From: Leptolyngbya subtilissima AS-A7
Lineage (GTDB): Bacteria > Cyanobacteriota > Cyanobacteriia > Phormidesmidales > Phormidesmidaceae
DNA length: 64,000 bases
Direction: 5' to 3'
NCBI RefSeq assembly: GCF_039962255.1
Contig: NZ_JAMPKY010000002.1
Span: forward strand, 372,001 to 436,000
Positions 15,354 through 24,967 of this stretch are shown in pieces. Position 1 is the first letter of the stretch. The number at the start of each line of letters is the position of its first letter. The position numbers and the translations under genes were made by a program. A model generated the notes under the pieces. The model was given only the letters and a program-made list of their open reading frames with translations, was not told where the DNA came from and made no database searches.

Positions 15354-15935
15354 ATGGCTATGGTGGAATCTACCATGCTGCCCCTGGGCACCGCTGCCCC
15401 CCACTTTGAGCTGAGAGACGTCGTCAGCGGCCAAACCATTAACCTCGGCACGTTTGCTGATGCTCCAGCCCTGCTGGTGATGTTTATCTGTCGCCACTGC
15501 CCTTTCGTTAAGCATGTGGAGCAAGAGCTGGCCCGCCTCGGGCGAGACTACAGTCCTAGAGGCGTGGGCATCGTTGCCATCAGCGCCAACAGCCTACAAA
15601 CCCACCCTCAAGATGGTTCAGAACACCTTAAGGCCCAGGCCCAAGATGTAGGTTTCACCTTTCCCTACTGCTTCGACGAAACCCAGGAGGTTGCCAAGGC
15701 CTACACCGCCGCCTGTACCCCCGATTTCTTTGTGTTTGACGAGGCTAAAACCTTGGCCTACCGAGGTCAGCTCGACGATAGCCGCCCGGGCAACAACTTA
15801 CCGGTTACGGGCGCAGATCTGCGGGCGGCGCTAGATGCAGTGCTAGCGGCTGAAGCCATGCCTGGCCACCAAAAACCTAGCATTGGCTGCAACATCAAGT
15901 GGACACCGGGAAATGAGCCAGACTACTTTGGGTAG
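15354..15935 (+). CDS. Thioredoxin-family / AhpC-TSA-type protein
   Basis: This 193-aa protein has an AhpC/TSA-type fold: the N-terminal GTAAPHFELRDV, then FICRHCPFVKH at 45-55 with a CRHC redox pair (Cys46, Cys49). A cis-Pro region follows at TPDFFVFD. The fold and motif match the cytosolic thioredoxin-like family widespread in cyanobacteria. It probably reduces or oxidises thiols of unknown partners. There is no signal peptide. The C-terminal GCNIKW motif is typical of this subfamily. Confidence 0.85.
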   Translation: MAMVESTMLPLGTAAPHFELRDVVSGQTINLGTFADAPALLVMFICRHCPFVKHVEQELARLGRDYSPRGVGIVAISANSLQTHPQDGSEHLKAQAQDVGFTFPYCFDETQEVAKAYTAACTPDFFVFDEAKTLAYRGQLDDSRPGNNLPVTGADLRAALDAVLAAEAMPGHQKPSIGCNIKWTPGNEPDYFG

Positions 15936-16079
15936 CGCGATCGCCCCCAATAGCCCTGCAGCAGCCCAAACGTCACAGAATACAAAGAAGATCTGGATTG
16001 TTAAAGCCATCGATCTAAGCTGCAAACACTGGTGCAGAGTTTCGGGTAGAAATCTCGCTCAACCTGTTTGTGGATCTTT

Positions 16080-16958
16080 ATGAGTCGTCTGCGTCGTTTC
16101 TTTAAATCATGCCTGGTGGGTCTAATGGCGGTGGTGCTGCTCCAGGCGATCGGCTGTGGCCCAGCCAAAGTATCCGACCAGCCACTGCGACTCACCATAG
16201 GGTTGGTGAGCTACGACGACGGCGCTAGCTCGTTAGAAAAGTATCAGCGATTCCAAACCTACCTGGCCGAGCAGCTTAAGGCGATCGTTGAGCTAGAGCC
16301 AGTGTTTAACGAAATTCGCGCCGTTGAGCAAATTCGTGAGGCCAACTGGTCACTGGTGTTTGCGCCCTCAGGGTTAGCGGCGATCGCCATGGCCGAAGCC
16401 AACTATCTACCCATTTTCCCCATGCTGGGTGCCCCCAACCAAAAGTCGGTGCTGGTGGTGCGCAACGATAGCTCGTTTCAGACGCTGGGCGACCTCGCCA
16501 ACCAAACCCTTGCCCTCGGAGAAGCGGGCTCCGCTACGGGCTACTATCTGCCCCTCTACGACCTCTACGGCCTCACCCTTAAGGCCATTGAGTTTGCCTC
16601 TACCCCCGCTACAGCGTTGGAGTGGATTGCCAACGGCCGAGTGGCCGCAGGGGCCATGTCAGAAGATGCTTTCCAGCAGTATCGCAGCGCGTTTGAGGGC
16701 AATACCTTTCGCATTCTGCACGCCAGTCGCGCCATTCCTCCTGGGGCGGTCTTGATTAGCCCCAACGTCGATCGCAACCAGCAGCAGTACCTTGAGCGGG
16801 CCATGCAGAATGCCCCATCCAACCTCACCGCTGATGCGGGCTATGTTCCGAACGCGCCTCCACCCGACTTAAGCCAGCTGATTGCCTTAGTCAACAAAGT
16901 GCGGCCGTTAGAGTCTCGTGTCAAAGAGCAGCCTGCGGTGCTCACCCTAGGGTCATAA
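16080..16958 (+). CDS. PhnD-like periplasmic substrate-binding lipoprotein
   Basis: The ATG at 16080 is preferred over an in-frame TTG at 16068; this gives 292 aa. The N-terminus is a lipoprotein signal with lipobox AIGC (Cys26). The mature part is a type 2 periplasmic-binding protein of the phosphate/phosphite/phosphonate (PhnD) group: a GLVSYDDGASS start, SLVFAPSGLAAI, and the hinge segment LGEAGSATGYYLP. No ABC permease or ATPase gene is adjacent, so it may be an orphan binding protein or a sensor input. The ligand is not predictable. Confidence 0.8.
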   Translation: MSRLRRFFKSCLVGLMAVVLLQAIGCGPAKVSDQPLRLTIGLVSYDDGASSLEKYQRFQTYLAEQLKAIVELEPVFNEIRAVEQIREANWSLVFAPSGLAAIAMAEANYLPIFPMLGAPNQKSVLVVRNDSSFQTLGDLANQTLALGEAGSATGYYLPLYDLYGLTLKAIEFASTPATALEWIANGRVAAGAMSEDAFQQYRSAFEGNTFRILHASRAIPPGAVLISPNVDRNQQQYLERAMQNAPSNLTADAGYVPNAPPPDLSQLIALVNKVRPLESRVKEQPAVLTLGS

Positions 16959-17292
16959 GGCATAGAAAACGCGCCCTAAATTTCTTGCATATCGCCTTTG
17001 CTGAGATGCCTAGATCGTGAGTTGTGAGACGGCGAGGGACCTGTTGGTAGGCTAGAATTAGGGCCAAAGCCATTTTCTGAGGGTCATTGTTCACCGCATT
17101 GTTTGCCGGTGTTTTGCTGTTAAAACAGCTTTTAAAACAATGAATCTCAGGCTGTAGGGGTGCGGGCCATACCATCATTACCGTCTTGGATGCCTTTAGA
17201 AAATTGCGGCGCATTGGGTGAGGTTCACCGTAGTCAACCGCATCGGTCCGTTAGCTATTAGACGTCTCTAGCAACCCTCGGAGCTGACTCGT
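16959..17292. other. Intergenic region without a credible gene
   Basis: About 330 bp upstream of the cyclase-kinase gene. The only open frame (minus strand, 90 codons) has atypical composition and no recognisable motif. The promoter of the downstream gene should lie here. Confidence 0.4.
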
Positions 17293-19332
17293 GTGAGCCA
17301 CGGACATCGCACCCTAGCCGCTATTATGCTGACCGATGCGGTCGGCTTTAGCGCCCGCATGTCAGTACAGGAAGAATTAACCCTCTCCCAGCTCCAGCGT
17401 GACCAGGCGCTGATGGAAGCGCTCTGCGATCAGTTTGAGGGCAAAGTGCTGAAATCGACTGGCGATGGCCTGCTGATGTATTTTGCCAGTGCAGTACAAG
17501 CCGTTACCTGCGGGCTCGAAATTCAAAAAGAACTGCACCGCATCAATGCCACTGCTGGGGATGAGCCAGCCCTGCTGCACCGCATCGGTATCCATTTAGG
17601 GGATGTGTTTTTTAGTCAGTCTGACGTGATGGGCAACGGGGTCAACATTGCCGCCCGCCTCCAGACCGAAGCGCGCCCCAGCGGAATTTGCATTTCTAAA
17701 ATTGTCTATGACGTGGTCAAGTCACGCCTAGATTTAGACACCACCTACGCCGGGCCGCTCCAGCTTAAAAACATTCAAGAGCTAGTGCCGGCCTACCACG
17801 TCCATGCCTTGCCGCGGGAGGCAAATGAGGCCAGCCCCTCGGCAATCACCACCGAAGAAGGGCTTGAGCTAACTCGTGAAGCATCTATAGACCGCAAGCT
17901 CCTAGCTCCCGGCACTAAGGTGGGCGGTCGTTACATCGTTCAGCGAGTGCTAGGGCAGGGCGGCTTTGGCCGGTCCTATTTAGTAGAAGACTCTCAGCGC
18001 TTTGGTGAGGCCTGCGTGCTGAAGGAGTTTTTCCCCACCAAAAAGTCTGGGAGCAACCTGCAAAAGGCTCTGGATTTATTCAAGCGCGAGGCCAAAACCC
18101 TATACCAGCTCGACCATCCCCAGGTGCCCAAGTTTCTGGCCTGCTTTACCCAGAAAGAGCGCCTGTTTATTGTGCAGGAATATATCGATGGCGTCCCCTA
18201 TTCTCAGCTGATTAAGCAGCGCCGCCAGCAAAACAGCCAGTTTTCTGAGGCTGAGGTCGTCCAGTGGCTAATGCAGATGCTGCAGGTGCTGGATTACCTC
18301 CACGGTCTGAATATTGTGCACCGCGATATTTCGCCGGACAACATTATGTACTGTCGCGATCGCAGCCTGCCGGTGCTGATCGATTTCGGCCTAGTCAGCG
18401 ACGCCATTAGCACCCTGCTTTCTGACGAGGTGACCGCAGCCGACGATGCCCAACCCGCCACCATGGTGGGCAAATTTGGCTATTCACCACCGGAGCAAAT
18501 TCATTTGGGCCAGAGTTTTCCCTCCAGTGACCTCTATGCGTTGGGGGTGACGGCGATCGTCCTGCTGACCGGCCGCTACCCCCGCGACCTGATCGATCGA
18601 GAGTCGCTGGAGTGGCACTGGCAGACCTACACCAGCGTGAGCCCAAGTTTGGCCACCATTCTCACCCAGTTGGTGCAGCAGAAACCAAAAGCCCGGTTTC
18701 AAACGGCCCGCGATATAATGCAGCGCTTAGCGCCCCTGGCCAAGACGATTAAAGCTCCCATCTCTCCCCTCACTATTGAACCGGCTTGGACTCCAACTGT
18801 CAATCGGCTCAATGCCCCAGGGGCCACACCAAAGACCGCCCTTCCCCAGCAGCGCAATCCTTCATTTATGGAGGCCTGCCGTCAGGAACTCGCCCGCTGC
18901 ATTGGCCCCATGGCCAGCGTGATTGTCGAAGACATGATCGAGCAACACCCCCAGGCTACACCGGAGGAATTTGTTGAAATTTTGGCCAGTCAGCTATCCA
19001 ACGGACGTCAGGCCACAGATTTTGTCAGCCGCATTCAGGTCGCTGTAGACGACAATGCCGCCAGCCTAATCGATCATTCCCAGGAGCTTACGGCGGCCGA
19101 TCCAGAGTCAATATTGGATATCGTCACCCCAGCCGCAGAGCGCCCCAGCCCAGAATTTTTGAACCGCTGTCGGCAAACCCTGACCCGCTGCATTGGCCCC
19201 ATGGCCAACTACCTAATCGAGGACACCCTGGCCGACTTTCCTCAGCTTTCGCCTCAAGAGCTGATTAACCGCCTCGCCGCTGAAATTCCTGACTCCAAAA
19301 AGGCAGAGGAATTTTGCCGACAAATGCAGTAG
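17293..19332 (+). CDS. Fusion of class III nucleotide cyclase and Ser/Thr protein kinase
   Basis: This 679-aa protein (GTG start) joins two signalling enzymes. Residues about 5-170 form a class III adenylate/guanylate cyclase domain. Both metal-binding Asp residues are present (Asp15 in MLTDAVGF, Asp58 in TGDG), with a preceding Lys and the NIAARL transition-state motif, so it should make cAMP or cGMP. Residues about 205-465 form a Hanks-type kinase with GQGGFG, the catalytic Lys in VLKEF, HRDISPDN, and DFG. The C-terminus carries two copies (about 523-580 and 619-678) of a helical repeat containing RCIGPMA. It is convergent with a haem-sensor gene and probably links second-messenger production to phosphorylation in the cytoplasm. 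Confidence 0.9.
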   Translation: MSHGHRTLAAIMLTDAVGFSARMSVQEELTLSQLQRDQALMEALCDQFEGKVLKSTGDGLLMYFASAVQAVTCGLEIQKELHRINATAGDEPALLHRIGIHLGDVFFSQSDVMGNGVNIAARLQTEARPSGICISKIVYDVVKSRLDLDTTYAGPLQLKNIQELVPAYHVHALPREANEASPSAITTEEGLELTREASIDRKLLAPGTKVGGRYIVQRVLGQGGFGRSYLVEDSQRFGEACVLKEFFPTKKSGSNLQKALDLFKREAKTLYQLDHPQVPKFLACFTQKERLFIVQEYIDGVPYSQLIKQRRQQNSQFSEAEVVQWLMQMLQVLDYLHGLNIVHRDISPDNIMYCRDRSLPVLIDFGLVSDAISTLLSDEVTAADDAQPATMVGKFGYSPPEQIHLGQSFPSSDLYALGVTAIVLLTGRYPRDLIDRESLEWHWQTYTSVSPSLATILTQLVQQKPKARFQTARDIMQRLAPLAKTIKAPISPLTIEPAWTPTVNRLNAPGATPKTALPQQRNPSFMEACRQELARCIGPMASVIVEDMIEQHPQATPEEFVEILASQLSNGRQATDFVSRIQVAVDDNAASLIDHSQELTAADPESILDIVTPAAERPSPEFLNRCRQTLTRCIGPMANYLIEDTLADFPQLSPQELINRLAAEIPDSKKAEEFCRQMQ

Positions 19333-19396
19333 AACCCAGTAGGCTGAGCCCCGATAAAAGTACTTGATGTTTAATTTGGGCTGACGTCATCGATAT

Positions 19397-20344
19397 CTAT
19401 TGTTTACCCGAAAAATCCCCTGAGCTGCGTCGCCCTTCCCGGTAGCGCTCTAGACGCTGCATGGCCATCTGTAGACTCATTTGCATGCGGTTGAAGGCCA
19501 CTGCTAACTTGCCGACTTCATCGTTAGAGTCTTGGCTAAACTCCGCCACCGGGTCGCCCATGCTGGCCGCTTCCGCCGCCAACGCCATGCGGTTGAGGGG
19601 GCGCACCACGTAGCGCTTGAGCCAGAGGTTGACCAGCACGATCGCCAGCGAAAACGCAATCACAAAAATGCCGAGGATCAGCACCAGAGACTGACGGGCA
19701 CTCTTCAGCACCTTTTCAGCCGGCACGGAGATCATCTGGGCACCAATAATTTCATCTAGATGCCAGCCAAACCCATTGTTGGCACCGTAGCGCCCGATCA
19801 TGCTGGCCGGGGCAGCAGCTGGGGTGCTGTGGCATTCTAGGCAGCTTGGCTTAGTAATTTTGATTGGTCGGGCAATGTAGTAAATATCGCCTGCTGGAGT
19901 ACTGCGAAAGCCGCTGGTTTCATGAGCATTGCCCTGCTGCTTAAACTGCTCGACTAATTGGGCCTCAAAGCTATCGGCCTTGTCTCTTAAATTGGTGGGA
20001 TTGAGGGTGGCCTCTTTGTAGAAAAAGTCAGCATAGATGGGGTTGCCGCGAAAAGTTTCAAACACCTCCCGCGCCGAGTAGGCAGGTATCGTTTCGGGCA
20101 AAAATTCTACCGCCAGGCGATCGGCCAGTTCGGGGTTGACCTGGTTGGTGGTGTAGTCACGCACTGAGTTCATGGTCTCCATCAACATCAGTGCGTTGGT
20201 GGTGAGCTGAGCCTGGGCGTTGCGGTTTAATACCGAAGACAGAGCGACACTGCTGACAATAATGCCGCCCAAAAAGACGAGCACCAGCAGCAGCGTAAAT
20301 TTTTGGCCCAGTTGCAGGTTGGCAAGTTTTGACATTTTCGACAT
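19397..20344 (-). CDS. Tll0287-like haem-binding sensor with HAMP domain
   Basis: This 315-aa membrane protein has a first helix at about 16-38, then a periplasmic DUF3365/Tll0287-like domain with a c-type haem motif CLECH (168-172). A second helix at about 216-238 is followed by a HAMP domain (about 240-295). No kinase or methyl-accepting domain follows, so the signal must pass to a separate partner. Tll0287-type domains are proposed redox or gas sensors in cyanobacteria. The convergent cyclase-kinase gene ends 64 bp away and is a plausible partner; that link is inference. Confidence 0.85.
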   Translation of the reverse strand: MSKMSKLANLQLGQKFTLLLVLVFLGGIIVSSVALSSVLNRNAQAQLTTNALMLMETMNSVRDYTTNQVNPELADRLAVEFLPETIPAYSAREVFETFRGNPIYADFFYKEATLNPTNLRDKADSFEAQLVEQFKQQGNAHETSGFRSTPAGDIYYIARPIKITKPSCLECHSTPAAAPASMIGRYGANNGFGWHLDEIIGAQMISVPAEKVLKSARQSLVLILGIFVIAFSLAIVLVNLWLKRYVVRPLNRMALAAEAASMGDPVAEFSQDSNDEVGKLAVAFNRMQMSLQMAMQRLERYREGRRSSGDFSGKQ

Positions 20345-20599
20345 GGCGCAGTGACGGGGTGGGTTTCGTCATCAGATACACTTGCACCCAGCTTGCTTCC
20401 GGAGATGCCAGAGGTTTCGCAAAGAAGAGCAATACTCTACTCTGCCCACCGTGGTCTTTGGAACAGATGCTGCTGATTGTAAGGTGAAGTCTGCTACACC
20501 TATGGCAATTGGTAACAGTTCCTCACCTGAGGCGGGTCAGGGGATGGGTGGCTGTGGCGCACTGCCCTTATCATTCACTGCTCGGTACAAACTAGGCCC

Positions 20600-21700
20600 C
20601 TACTTGAGTTGGGCTAGCTTTTGGTTAGCAGATCTGAGCATTTCGCTGGCCCGAGCGTGGCTGGTGGTGTTGGGCTGAACTTTTTCTAGGTCACTGATGA
20701 TGTCTTGGAGCAGGCTAGCAATCTGGTTGCGCTCCATACCCTCCAGGTTTTGGGCCAGCATGGCGGTGCTTTTTGCGGTGGCGCGATCAAAGGCCGCGAC
20801 TGAGGACTCTTCTTTGGCAATGTTTTCTTGAACGATGCCGAGATTGGTTTGGTATTGGGCGAGCAGGGTCTGGGCTTCGCTGTAGCCAGGGTCTTCGATG
20901 GGGATGTCGTCTAGGCGGGCGATCGCCGTTTCCCAAAGCCCCGCAACGGTTTCCCAACGAGCGGCACTGTGGGGCGGGTTTTGGCCAGCGACAGCAGCTT
21001 CATACCCAAAGGCTTTAGCCGCATCGACCAATGTGCCAGAGCGGTTGCCTCCGGCGACGTTGCCCGCCACCTGCTGATAGTCGCGCTGGTAGGCGTCTAG
21101 CTTGGTAGCCGACTGCCTCCCCGCCAATGTCTCGGGCGGAATTTCGCTCAGTCGATCCATCCCCTGCTGCCAGGTGATGAGAGCTGTGGCTCGGTCGGAG
21201 CTAGATGCCGCCGTTTGAAATGCCTGCTGTGCCCCATCAACGGCTGTTGTCCCTGCTGTCAGTAGGATTTGGGCGTTGCGCTCTTGAAACACGACGGCCT
21301 CCATGCGGCCAATTTCGGCGCGAGCGGTCTCAAACTCATCTAGGGTAAACCGCCAGCTACAGCCCACGAAGCCGCAGTAGCCCTGGGGATAGTAGCCCAA
21401 AAACCACACTGGCAGCCCGTCTAAATGTGTCTGGGCCTGGGTGACTTTTTCTTCGCCTAGTTCAATATCTTGGGCTGAGGTGGCCTGATTCACCAATTGG
21501 TCGGCCTGCTCTACCAGCGACACCGCTTGCCGGTAGTCGTGATCCATTTTGATGTAGCTGGGCAGCAGAATTAGGGGGACCGTCTTGGCTACGGGCCAGC
21601 GAATCATGGGATAGGGTAGGTTGAGTACCCACGTTACCCCGGCTAGCCCCGCCACCGTAACCAGGGCAGAACCCAAACAACCAAATGTACGAGCCACCAT
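20600..21700 (-). CDS. Membrane-anchored coiled-coil protein of unknown function
   Basis: This 366-aa protein has one N-terminal membrane helix (about 8-28). A conserved aromatic/Cys segment (GYYPQGYCGFVGCSWRF, about 104-120) follows, then long helical, Gln/Ala-rich regions typical of coiled coils. It probably faces the periplasm. From memory, similar proteins are common in cyanobacteria without known role. The YCGFVGCSWRF segment with two Cys is the most distinctive part. It follows the haem-sensor gene at a distance of about 255 bp with no other gene between. Confidence 0.6.
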   Translation of the reverse strand: MVARTFGCLGSALVTVAGLAGVTWVLNLPYPMIRWPVAKTVPLILLPSYIKMDHDYRQAVSLVEQADQLVNQATSAQDIELGEEKVTQAQTHLDGLPVWFLGYYPQGYCGFVGCSWRFTLDEFETARAEIGRMEAVVFQERNAQILLTAGTTAVDGAQQAFQTAASSSDRATALITWQQGMDRLSEIPPETLAGRQSATKLDAYQRDYQQVAGNVAGGNRSGTLVDAAKAFGYEAAVAGQNPPHSAARWETVAGLWETAIARLDDIPIEDPGYSEAQTLLAQYQTNLGIVQENIAKEESSVAAFDRATAKSTAMLAQNLEGMERNQIASLLQDIISDLEKVQPNTTSHARASEMLRSANQKLAQLK

Positions 21701-21827
21701 AACCGTCGTTTCTCGATCAGCGCAAAAGCTATTTCAGTGTTCCCTGGGGGCTTAGCTCTGTTGCTTTGAGTAGCCATCTAGTTGTGTTGATTCAGCGATC
21801 GCTCAAACCGCCTCAAATTTGGCAAAA

Positions 21828-21861
21828 AAACCCCTGCATCCCAGATTGAATGCAGGGGTTT
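21828..21861 (-). terminator. Intrinsic terminator of the small gene at 21,886
   Basis: A perfect 12-bp stem (AAACCCCTGCAT / ATGCAGGGGTTT, 10-nt loop) is followed on the minus strand by a run of seven T in all. It ends the transcript of the small minus-strand gene 24 bp away. Confidence 0.85.
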
Positions 21862-21885
21862 CGCAATTAAATAGCTAAACCCAGG

Positions 21886-22173
21886 CTACTTGCCGCCGTA
21901 GAAGTAGGCGATCTCTTTGTCTTTGAGGGGCGCAAAGTCGGCCGCTTGCAGCATGGCGTTGAGGTCATCGACGGCGAAGTGCTTGGCCCCAATGCGCACA
22001 ATGCGCGATCGCATCGAGTTTGACACCCCACTGCGCTGCCGCCCGGCTTCCTTTGCCATCACGGTGTGGTAGAGCTCGAGCTTGGCGGCGGGAATGGGGG
22101 TGCCATCGAGGTCAATGCCCTCGGCGATCGCGGCATCGACGGCATCAGCCCCGGTGGTTGGCGTTTGAGACAT
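21886..22173 (-). CDS. Small conserved hypothetical protein
   Basis: The ATG giving MSQTPTTG (22173) is preferred over one 11 codons upstream, whose extra residues look like untranslated leader. The 95-aa product is soluble and mostly helical with a basic centre (RQRSGVSNSMRSR) and ends FYGGK. It has its own terminator. No domain is recognised. It lies downstream of a GntR regulator on the same strand. Confidence 0.6.
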   Translation of the reverse strand: MSQTPTTGADAVDAAIAEGIDLDGTPIPAAKLELYHTVMAKEAGRQRSGVSNSMRSRIVRIGAKHFAVDDLNAMLQAADFAPLKDKEIAYFYGGK

Positions 22174-22254
22174 GGTGGCTAGTCCTGCTAACGTGAGTAG
22201 TCCCAAAATCCTACCAGACCGCGATCCCCGCGTTGCCTGGGGCAGAGTCAGCGG

Positions 22255-22959
22255 TTATAACTTTGTCGCCACCGGCTGGTGGCCCTCGATTTCTTTGACC
22301 ACGCGGGTCTTACTAGCGCGCAGGTGTTGGCTAACAGCCGCCACCGCCACATCGGGATCGCGGCTGAGAATGGCCTCGTAGATTTGGCGATGCTCTAGGC
22401 GAATGTCGAGCACGTTGGGGTTTTGCTGCAGGGTCTGAATGCGCAGCAGCGCCATGGCGTCAAACAAGCTATCTAACAGCGACACCAGCCGCCGATTGCC
22501 CGACCCCTCGGCAATGAGATGGTGAAACTGGTAGTCAACATCGAGCAGGCTCTCGGCCGAGAGGCTACCGTGGCTGTTGGCGATGGCCCCTTCAGCCTTG
22601 GCCACGCAGGCTGCAATCGCTTCGAGCTGCTCTTCAGTGGCGTGGGTGCAGGCCCCAGCCACCGCCAGCGCCTCTAGGGCCAGGCGACAGTCGTAGAGAT
22701 CTTCGGCATCGGCGGCGGTAATGGTGGTCACCCGCAGGCCGCCGCTAACATCAGCGGTCACTAAACCGTCTTGTTGAAGCTGGCGTAGGGCCTCACGCAA
22801 GGGGGTGCGGCTAACCTGGAGCCACTCGGCTAGCTGGGTTTCTACTAGGCGATCGCCCGGCGAAAGCGCCCCGGTCAAAATGGCCGATCGCAGCGCATGG
22901 TAAACCTGCTCATACAGAGACTTGCCGCGGTTGATAGTAGGGGGAGACGATAAAATCAC
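22255..22959 (-). CDS. GntR-family regulator, FadR/FCD subfamily
   Basis: This 234-aa regulator (GTG start) has an N-terminal winged helix (about 12-75) with the signature SLYEQVYHALRSAILTG and VSRTPLREALRQL. An all-helical FCD ligand-binding domain follows (about 85-220), with the metal-binding pattern D...H (LLDVDYQFHHLI) and later His residues. FCD regulators usually sense organic acids or similar metabolites and act as repressors. The target is unknown; the next gene on the same strand is the small gene at 21,886. Confidence 0.9.
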   Translation of the reverse strand: MILSSPPTINRGKSLYEQVYHALRSAILTGALSPGDRLVETQLAEWLQVSRTPLREALRQLQQDGLVTADVSGGLRVTTITAADAEDLYDCRLALEALAVAGACTHATEEQLEAIAACVAKAEGAIANSHGSLSAESLLDVDYQFHHLIAEGSGNRRLVSLLDSLFDAMALLRIQTLQQNPNVLDIRLEHRQIYEAILSRDPDVAVAAVSQHLRASKTRVVKEIEGHQPVATKL

Positions 22960-23241
22960 TGGGGGCTTAACCTCTGGAGCAGGGCGAATACTGGCCCAAC
23001 GAACTGCCGTGACGCGGGGTGCAGCTACGACGGCAATACTTCCTAATCATACAAAGTTGACCCGTAATGAGGGCTTAAAAAGTTCTCAAGGTGCAGAAAC
23101 GCTGTCCTAAAGCGGCAACAACGCCATCAGAGCCTAGCTGTCATTGCCCCAGTCTTTTCCCGACCCAGTATCCTATCGCTAGCCTCAGCGCCGGCCAGCC
23201 AAGGCCTCAGGAGAATCTCAGCTCGTTGCCGTAAGCTGATA

Positions 23242-23928
23242 ATGAGATCAACCGTAACGAACGTAACTATGCAAATTGTGCGCAGGCTGCTGTTGGGCCT
23301 ACTGCTGCTAGCCACCCTAGGGCTGATATGGGATGCCCTACCCTTCTACGCCAATGCCGACTCGATGCCCGAGTCCGCTACAGTCTCTGACCCCAGCTTA
23401 GCCACCGCCACTTTTGCCGGGGGCTGTTTTTGGTGCATGGAAGGCCCCTTTGACAAGCTAGACGGCGTAATTTCAACCACCTCTGGCTATACCGGCGGTA
23501 CCAAGGTTAACCCCACCTACTCCGAAGTCTCCGCTGGGAGCACTGGCCACGTGGAAGCGGTGCAAGTGGTCTACGACCCTGCAAAAGTCAGCTACGACAA
23601 GCTGCTTCAGGTGTTTTGGCAGAATGTAGACCCAGTAGATAATCGAGGCCAGTTCTGCGACAAGGGCAGCCAGTATCGGGCCAAAATCTTTGTCCACGAC
23701 GACGATCAGCAGGCGTTGGCAGAACAGTCTAAACAGGTGCTCAGCGCCGGGCCGAAGTTTCGGAAAACTCCCATCGTGACGGCCATTGAGCCCGCCCAGA
23801 CCTTTTACCCCGCTGAAGACTACCACCAGGACTATTACCTCAAGCACCCGCTGCGCTACAAGTATTACCGCACGGCATGCGGGCGCGACCAGCGGTTGGC
23901 TGAAGTTTGGGGCGCTGACGGGGAGTAG
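23242..23928 (+). CDS. msrA: Peptide methionine sulfoxide reductase MsrA with membrane signal
   Basis: This 228-aa protein has an N-terminal hydrophobic segment (about 12-30) and then the MsrA domain with the catalytic GCFWC motif (Cys62). Other conserved parts are SGYTGG, GHVEAV, FWQNVDP and QFCDKGSQYR. It reduces the S-epimer of methionine sulfoxide using thioredoxin. The signal or anchor predicts action in periplasm or thylakoid lumen, not cytosol. An in-frame ATG at 23269 is an alternative start that keeps the hydrophobic segment. Confidence 0.93.
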   Translation: MRSTVTNVTMQIVRRLLLGLLLLATLGLIWDALPFYANADSMPESATVSDPSLATATFAGGCFWCMEGPFDKLDGVISTTSGYTGGTKVNPTYSEVSAGSTGHVEAVQVVYDPAKVSYDKLLQVFWQNVDPVDNRGQFCDKGSQYRAKIFVHDDDQQALAEQSKQVLSAGPKFRKTPIVTAIEPAQTFYPAEDYHQDYYLKHPLRYKYYRTACGRDQRLAEVWGADGE

Positions 23929-23971
23929 ATAGGTGAATGGGTAGGCGGGTGGATGAGCAGGATACAACGTT

Positions 23972-24859
23972 GTGCAGGGATTTTTGAATTTCTATAAACC
24001 CCAGGGCATGAGTTCCCACGATTGTGTGGGGGCGGTGCGGCGGCTGACGGGCATTAGAAAAGTAGGCCACGGAGGTACGTTAGACCCTTTGGCCGAGGGC
24101 GTTTTGCCCATAGCTGTGGGCCGGGCCACGCGCCTGCTGCCCTACCTGCCCGAGGGCAAAGCCTATCGTGCAATCATTCGCTTTGGCCTCACCACCACCA
24201 CCGACGATCTAGAAGGGGAAATGCTGACCCAGCAAGCCGCCGATCGCCTGACGGTAGAGGAGATTGCAGCCTGCCTACCCGAGTTTGAAGGAACAATCGA
24301 TCAAGTGCCCCCGGCCTTTAGCGCCATTCAGGTGCAGGGGCAGCGGCTCTACGATCTGGCGCGCAAGGGTCGGGTTGTAACGCCACCTTCGCGCGTGGTG
24401 ACAATCCACCAACTAACGGTACAGCACTGGCAGCCGGGTGAGCAGCCGGAGCTAACGCTGGATGTAGACTGCGGACCTGGCACCTACATTCGCTCGATCG
24501 CACGGGATTTGGGCGATCGCCTCGGCACCGGAGCCACCTTGGCCCACTTAATCCGCACTCGCAGCGGCGGCTTTGACTCGTCGCACAGTCTCACGCTAAA
24601 CGATGTGACGAATTTGCTGGAGAAGCAGACGCTTGAGCTAGTGGACCCAGCGATCGCCCTGGAGCATTTGCCGGCGATCGCCCTCCCCGCCGAGCTTGCC
24701 CTGCGCTGGCAGCAGGGGCAAAAGTTTCCACCCACCATGGTGATACCACCCAACACTCCCTACCGAGTCCTCAACGAGCCAGACGGCACCTTTCTAGGCA
24801 TCGCCCAGCTCGAAGAGCGGGAAGAAGGGCCGATTCTCAAAGCCAAAATGGTGCTCTAG
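23972..24859 (+). CDS. truB: tRNA pseudouridine(55) synthase TruB
   Basis: This 295-aa enzyme (GTG start) isomerises U55 in the T-loop of tRNAs. The TruB signature is intact: GFLNFYKPQGMSSHD at the N-terminus and the GGTLDPLAEGVLP motif with catalytic Asp38. YRAIIRFG and the CGPGTYIRSIARDLG segment follow. The C-terminal extension (about 215-295) is the usual PUA-like part. A G-rich repeat tract separates it from msrA by about 40 bp, so the two may share a transcript. Confidence 0.95.
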   Translation: MQGFLNFYKPQGMSSHDCVGAVRRLTGIRKVGHGGTLDPLAEGVLPIAVGRATRLLPYLPEGKAYRAIIRFGLTTTTDDLEGEMLTQQAADRLTVEEIAACLPEFEGTIDQVPPAFSAIQVQGQRLYDLARKGRVVTPPSRVVTIHQLTVQHWQPGEQPELTLDVDCGPGTYIRSIARDLGDRLGTGATLAHLIRTRSGGFDSSHSLTLNDVTNLLEKQTLELVDPAIALEHLPAIALPAELALRWQQGQKFPPTMVIPPNTPYRVLNEPDGTFLGIAQLEEREEGPILKAKMVL

Positions 24860-24967
24860 GGACAGGTAGAGTGCTTGCTATATCTCCGTTGGAATCATCT
24901 TCTAACCGGACGCTATAGCTGCCCTGGGCGAATGGCATTCGCCCCTACCCATCCACCCGCTACCCAT

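Noticed and set aside
16942-17214. Minus-strand frame of 90 codons
   Set aside because: No motif, odd composition, and starts close to convergent gene ends; treated as chance.
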